A stretch of 64,000 nucleotides of DNA. Origin: Phoronis australis. Its lineage: Eukaryota; Phoronida; Phoronidae. Under the pieces are notes generated by a model. It had not been told where the DNA came from. It ran no database searches and saw only the letters and a program-made list of their open reading frames with translations. This document shows positions 59,101 through 64,000 of the stretch, piece by piece (positions within the stretch are counted from its first letter, which is position 1; every line of letters starts with the position of its first letter). The stretch is from positions 1,021,598 to 1,085,597 of the forward strand of contig NMRA01000015.1 in the NCBI GenBank assembly GCA_002633005.1, written 5' to 3'. The position numbers and the translations under genes are program-made.

Positions 59101-62100
59101 ATGTATTGAATGAATTGTGGGAGATGAGACAATGTGAGTCTTTGAGTAAAAGTGCGTGTATAGCTCAGGCTATGATAGTCTTCCACAGGTCAAAGTTCAG
59201 GAATTTCTGTATGAAATTTGACATTACCTTGTAGAAGTCACCCAGTCATGTCAAAGTTGAGGAAATCAACAATGGTTGCAAAGCAAATATCAGATTCCAT
59301 AGTGAAGTAATATAATTCACTAATTCAGAGACGTTGTTTTGGTGATTTGTACATTTTGTACTGCACTGTGCCTCCCTTGTCAATGACTGGATGGCTGGTG
59401 TTGTGTAACCCTAAAAGTAATGGTGTCATATACTGTGGATGTTGGAGTCCTTAATCTCATGGAGTCCTTAATCTCGGTCCATGTTGGGCTTTTATGAGGC
59501 TTTGTGATGAAGTCCACCATGTATGAAGAGATACGGAGAAGGAATCATTGCGGTGTTCTCCTGTTGATTCCACTTTACGGCATTGTCCTGTTGACCCCAT
59601 CTTGTTCAATTAGACAGCAAAAGAACAAGTTGGCCAGTTGACCAGTGTAGTCAGTAGCTTAAATCATTCATTTATTTCAATGTGGTATTTATGGTTGGAG
59701 GGTCATATCTCTTTTGTTGGATAGTTGCTCAAATCCGTTTAAGATTGTATCTAGCCTGACTGGAAGGTAGTGTCAAAAACAGTTTGAATATAAACCAATA
59801 ACAATTCTGAATTCCTGGTCAAATGTCCAGCTACAACCCAATCTACTCTATGCCAGCTCAGTACAGTTTCAGAAAGAAGACTGCGATCAGCAGTTAACAA
59901 AGGAGCAACATGTTATTGGCATAAGTCTGGTAAAACCATTGAATGGGAGAATGCACGGGTTGAATTCCATATAATGTTGCATGATAATTACAGTGTGTTT
60001 GTCTCAGTTTCAGCCTTATGAGACCTACTGGCCTACTGATCAAGTCTCACACGGTTTGAAAAGAGGAGAACTCATACAGGTCTGTGCTCTGCTAACCCTG
60101 ATGAAATAATTCTTTCTAGTCTGAGAAACAACTGGAGGAATAGTTTGTATAAATGTTGGTAATTTGACATGAAAAGCAACACTAAGTAGGTCATTGTTTG
60201 CTAAGTAGGTCATTGTTCACTGAGTAGGTCATTGATAGTAATGTAGTTGTAAGCTTTTTTGTGTAATTTTTATCACTTTTTTCATACCGATTTTATATTT
60301 TCAAGAGAAATTAATTGAACAGACAAATTCTATGGACAAGCTTCAGCTCTCCTCATATCATTTGATGTTCATTTAGAAGTGGGGAAAAAGTGTGAAACAA
60401 TGGTTGGATGTGTATTTCGTTCAACCCAGCTAAAATATTATTGGAAGTCATATTCCACCAACACACATTGCCATTCATTGTAGAACGTTGACTGTAAGTA
60501 AAAATTGTAAGGTTGTTGTCTGAGCTGTTGCTGACTTATCTTTGGTTTCAGGGCACCCTTCGTATTAACCCCAAGAACTACCAAGATGCCTATGTGCCTG
60601 ATCCGGTCAGTGTGACTTCAAATAGTCTATCTTAATTCTAACATTTTTGTGTCATTTAAATGGTGTGTTTTCTTAATCGTTATTCTGTACTTTAAATGCA
60701 CTAATATCATACTAGGCTCTCCTGCTACAGAATGTGAAGCGTAGCATTTTGTACTAAGACCAAGTCTACAGGAGCAGGAGACATGTTGTGCAACGTTCAG
60801 TGGATATAGCTGTGAAGTATTGCTACATGGCGATATTCTTTGAAGTCATCATGCTGTCAAATTACATTTTTGATCAGTGGGATATTAAAATGACTCCCAC
60901 AAAAAGCCAGCATTGAAGAGTCAGTTCAGCACCTCCTGTTCAGCAAAGTTCCGGATTGGTTCATTATGCTAGAAAATTATGTGTCAATGTTTGTTTTTGT
61001 GTGCCAATGCTGTCAGGATTTGTGTCTCCCAAATATTGTGTCTCCCAAATATTGTGTCTCCCTAATAAAAGTGCGTGACTCAAACCATCGCTCTATCTGC
61101 TCTCACTTGTCAGCAGAATGCTTACGTGTGGCTTTCTTCATTTTATAGAATGGTCACTCAGATATCTACATATCAGGGATGCGAGCGAGGAACAGAGCTC
61201 TGAATGGAGATGTTGTTGCTGTTCAACTGTTAGCATCTGATGAATGGAAGGTGATTTATTTCCTTCTGTTACACTATGCTTTATTACTGAAACTGGATTC
61301 AGTCTTACGTTTTGCCATATCATCTCCTTGTGGAGCTTACAGTTATACTGGCACTTGGTGATAAACTATTGCCATGAATAGGCTGAGGCTTGAAACAACT
61401 CTACTAATGCTGTGTTGACAGATATGACTTACAAGTGATATTTTTCAATAATGTTCAGGTTAATTAAGTATAGCTACTTGTTTGACTATTCAAGGTCATC
61501 CATTTGTAGAAACCAGGCCAGTTTAGTATGTTTTCTCCAAATCAGTCAGTGATCATTCATTGATTGTATCTTATCTAATTATACCATTAGGTGTTGGAAG
61601 ACGACTTAAAATTTGATGCAGAGAAGCCCAGCGGATCATCAAACAATTCTGGCCAAGAAACTCTTCCACCTTCTGTTGAGGAAGCGGTCGATGGTGTTGC
61701 CACTATGGCTATCAGTACAAGCCATACTGCTGCAGCGTCTGGTACCTCTGAGGCAACTTCTGTCGCTGAAGGCCAGACTGAAATGCCCCACACACCGAAT
61801 ACAAAGGCAACTCCTGACAAGAAAAAGCAGACGCCGAAAAAACCGCCTAATTCTGCCCGGAACTCTCCTCGCTACACAAGCGTTAAGTCGTTCAGGGATG
61901 AGAAACCAAGTGTGGCGAAGAAGTTGTTTCTTAACAACATGTCCGATGATAGTCATGCAATGAAGTATCTTATGAAAACTGGGAAGGTCAGTATGAAAAT
62001 TATTATCATGAAGGCTTTTACATTCTGAATTGTTGCTTGCTAATTATGATTCTATGAGTATCCCAGTCCGTAGAGTGTTCTAATGCAGAATCTGTTGTAT

Positions 62101-63463
62101 CAACTTGCTTATGTAATTCTAATTCTGTTATGACATCAATTTTTATGCTTACAGTTCCAAATCTGTGAAAGTGTAGCTTCATGAGAGTTTTATGCCAGTT
62201 CTTAACAAAGCAAATATAGTGGGCATGGTTTTGTTTTTTAACTGACAGTGTCAAATAAACTGTGTGTTTTTGGACTTCAAAAGTGTGAGAAATAGTTCCT
62301 TCTTGCTCTTGTATATTGAAGTCTATATACAATATGTACATATTAAGCCTTTAACCATCTTCAAGCATTGAACAAATCCAACTTGTCCACAGTCCATAAC
62401 AACAGCTACTGCACAATGCAAATAGCTGTGATTGGTTAATCCCACTGCTGCAGGTCAATTGAGCTAATATATATAGTAGACAGAACCAGTATACTTGAAC
62501 ACGATTCCTTAATATCAAATATACACAGAAAACAGGAAAGCAAGGATGGTTTTGTGAATTTTTTTTTCATCCATAACCTATTTTTGTGCGACTCCAACTG
62601 TTTACTTAGATCAACTAACAGTTCGTATCATCTCCACCAGGTGGTGACAGTAGTGGAGAAGAAACACAGCCGGTGTTGCACTGGAAACATCAAGCTAATG
62701 GCTGACAACAATCGTGAGAAAGTGTTATTCTCACCTATGGACTACAGAGCACCACGCATACATATCCCCATGTCTGACTGTCCCAAGGGTAAATACTCCT
62801 CCACTAGTAATGATGGTATACCTTCTAGTGTATGTTCATCTTTACCAACAGATGGCACTAGGAGTTGGGCTAAAGTTTCCAGTCTTTTGATAGCGAGATT
62901 TTGTGTCACTGATATGTTCTTTTCTTCGTGATTTGTTTTGTTGCCATCCTCAAAAATTACATTGCTTTGTCATGTAAGTATTCATAATGTCAATCTTGAG
63001 AAATCTTAGCTTTTACAATTTTAGAAATAACCAAGTAATTTGACATTCCAGCTTAGGTGCCCATTAACTTTCAGTGACTGTCATTTAGCAAGGTCATAAG
63101 CTTTCTCAGGTAACACTTGTGAGATCTTAAATTGCACTGGGATGATGTTGCATGATCTTTGCCAAATTTACAAAACACCTTACTGAACAAGACCGGTGCT
63201 TTTGAAGAACAAACTCTGAGTTTTTATTGAAGCACTTCACAGTTGCCGAACACAAAAACAATGTATTTTAGCTTGTATTTACCAAGTTTAACATATTTCA
63301 ACAATTCACGTTCTCATTAATGTGATTTGCTCATTTAGTGAATTGGTATTAAAAGGAGTTAATGATGTTCTACAGATTTTGCGGAGAGACCAGAAGACCA
63401 CAGCAAAACGTTGTTCATAGCCAGGATAGAAGATTGGCCAGAAAACAGTTCCTGTCCCTCTGG
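50156..63463 (+). CDS. DIS3L2: DIS3-like 3'-5' exoribonuclease 2, N-terminal part (continues off the right edge)
   Basis: Exons: 50156-50258 (ATG 50156), 51146-51246, 52074-52352, 52769-52826, 53108-53217, 57834-57897, 58807-58889, 60008-60079, 60552-60605, 61149-61250, 61591-61986, 62641-62788 and 63376-63463. All phases join, giving about 552 codons. Residues about 277-335 form the first cold-shock domain ([47 protein letters not shown]). A 132-codon Ser/Thr/Pro-rich linker exon follows, then the second cold-shock domain ([60 protein letters not shown]). The order and sequence fit DIS3L2, which degrades oligouridylated RNAs such as pre-let-7 in the cytoplasm. It lacks a PIN domain, unlike DIS3. 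The catalytic RNB domain is beyond 64000. The first five exons form an N-terminal extension with a strongly basic [13 protein letters not shown] stretch; exons 3 and 4 are the least certain, and ATGs at 51151 and 57840 are alternative starts. Confidence 0.9.
51424..51520. repeat. ~17-bp minisatellite TATTGTCAGTGTGCAA
   Basis: Six tandem TATTGTCAGTGTG units in the DIS3L2 intron after exon 51146-51246. Confidence 0.9.
51575..51742. repeat. ~22-bp minisatellite GTTACGGGGAGCTATGTAGT
   Basis: About eight diverged tandem units in a DIS3L2 intron, immediately after another minisatellite. Confidence 0.9.
53710..54020. mobile_element. MITE of the TAAAGCTGCA family, copy C (right end degraded)
   Basis: The left end TTAAAGCTGCACTTGGCCCT, then GTTTAGCTGGCT, matches copies A and B. 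The interior shares GGCCAACCCTAAAATTGTGA and AAGGAATGTTATGAGAC with copy A. I cannot see a clean inverse right end, so it is truncated or decayed. In the 4.6-kb DIS3L2 intron. Confidence 0.6.
54230..55830. repeat. Degenerate tandem repeat with about nine CTAGTGGC (CTCF-core-like) motifs
   Basis: At least two ~610-bp units are recognisable: CTTCAAAGGTCCTCAACAGA at about 54265 and CTTCAAAGGTCCTCAACCGA at about 54872. Each is followed by the same order of GGCATYYATT, GATGGATTCGAGGTATTTTG, CACCACCTAGTG and TTTTTACTGTTTTCAAG, then a more decayed third copy. CTAGTGGC-type words occur near 54367, 54634, 54744, 54965 (TGAC variant), 55125, 55273, 55420 (degenerate), 55566 and 55790. On the minus strand several read CCACTAG(A/G)(T/G)GGC, the CTCF core consensus. 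Inside the DIS3L2 intron 53218-57833. Confidence 0.75.
55831..56805. other. DIS3L2 intron sequence between two repeats
   Basis: About 1 kb of intron with no exon, TIR or tandem structure that I can support. Confidence 0.5.
56806..57713. mobile_element. Foldback element with ~305-bp inverted arms carrying THAP-like starts
   Basis: Left arm 56806-57114 and right arm 57409-57713 are inverted copies, roughly 85% identical by eye, around a 294-bp centre. Both outer ends read TTAAAGGC-AAGGCAAC inward. Each arm carries, reading into the centre, an ATG followed by PHCCCV(R/P)GCTHY, the spacing MPxxCxVxGC typical of the start of a THAP zinc finger. The arms also share GAAGTGACGTTTTGGGAGGC-like blocks. 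The frames stop after a few dozen codons, so no complete protein is encoded. It lies in the DIS3L2 intron before exon 57834. It is probably a derivative of a DNA transposon or gene with a THAP domain. Confidence 0.8.
58284..58412. repeat. 129-bp imperfect hairpin in a DIS3L2 intron
   Basis: Arms 58284-58334 and 58359-58412 pair along their length: GTAATAGTCACTTACA with TGTAAGTGACTATTGC, and TTTTTAGAACCAGTT with AACTGGTTCTCAAAA. The loop is 24 nt. Size and imperfect pairing suit a MITE; a pri-miRNA-like hairpin is less likely. Confidence 0.7.
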
Positions 63464-64000
63464 GTAAGTACAGTAGTCGTTTAGGTTTGTCTAAACAAAA
63501 ATTATGTCGGATCAAAACTTAAATTCCTGCCATGAAAATGATAATCTTTTCACGATACATCATTCTGCATACTTCCAGTTTGATATCTATGGTGGTCATT
63601 GCCTGGACGTTTTGACTTCACTCTAGAGTTCGCTGAAAAATACTACAAACCAATGTTTCAGACAGAGTTACAACATGGTAGACAACTGAATTTTTATTTT
63701 TTCACGAATAAGAAAAGTTGCTCTATGCTTTACCCTGACTGTAAGTGTTATACCATAGACCATGACTCTTAGTGTTTTTTAAGATTTGATTCAATAAATT
63801 TCAATTCATTCAAAATCACTCAATACCATTTAAAATAATTTCTTAAAAATTCCTATATCTTGTGGCAACATCAGTGACTTAGCTATGGTGGTGGGGTGGC
63901 CATCCACTTTGGGCTGCACGCAATAGTTTATAGGAAACAATTTGGTCATCCTGGCGTTGGGGTGCTGAGGGTAGTACCCATCTCTGTCTGAATGACTTTT
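63464..64000. other. DIS3L2 intron at the right edge
   Basis: After the donor GTAAGT at 63464 no further DIS3L2 exon is recognisable; the RNB-domain exons must lie to the right. Confidence 0.6.

Overview
This is a window of animal nuclear DNA. Genes are split into short exons with GT-AG introns of roughly 0.2 to 4 kb, intergenic DNA is AT-rich and full of transposon relics, and the proteins are metazoan: a ciliary LisH/ARM protein, a WD40 co-chaperone, a U4/U6.U5 snRNP cyclophilin and the RNase II-family exonuclease DIS3L2. Gene structure and repeat style suggest a marine invertebrate, possibly an invertebrate deuterostome, but the sequence alone does not fix the species. Gene identities rest on remembered family features and reconstructed splicing; no database search was run.

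Layout, left to right. (1) 604-2540, minus: the 5' half of a PPIH-type cyclophilin, running off the left edge. (2) 4469-23639, plus: a complete ARMC9 gene, 21 coding exons, predicted 826 aa. (3) 25525-27815, minus: a complete GNB1L-type WD40 gene, three coding exons, predicted 313 aa, convergent with ARMC9. (4) About 29.4-31.7 kb, plus: a possible two-exon low-coding transcript. (5) 34886-40129, minus: an ankyrin-repeat gene of unknown name, incomplete at both ends in my model. (6) 40.6-47.1 kb: a roughly 175-bp hairpin-bearing satellite with its flanks, duplicated around single-N junctions. (7) 50156-63463, plus: the 5' part of DIS3L2 (13 exons, both cold-shock domains); the catalytic RNB domain lies beyond the right edge.

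Mobile DNA is abundant. There are several inverted-terminal-repeat element families, one element nested in another, a 0.9-kb foldback element whose arms both carry a THAP-like start, tRNA-derived SINE relics, many minisatellites, and a degenerate tandem repeat in a DIS3L2 intron carrying about nine copies of a motif resembling the CTCF core.

All three ambiguous N bases (12265, 43087, 46159) lie at junctions of long near-identical direct duplications. The best reading is unmerged allelic or contig overlaps in the assembly. One of them doubles an ARMC9 exon, so that exon should probably be counted once. ARMC9 and DIS3L2 are in the same orientation here, and their human orthologues are both on 2q37, which points to old conserved linkage.
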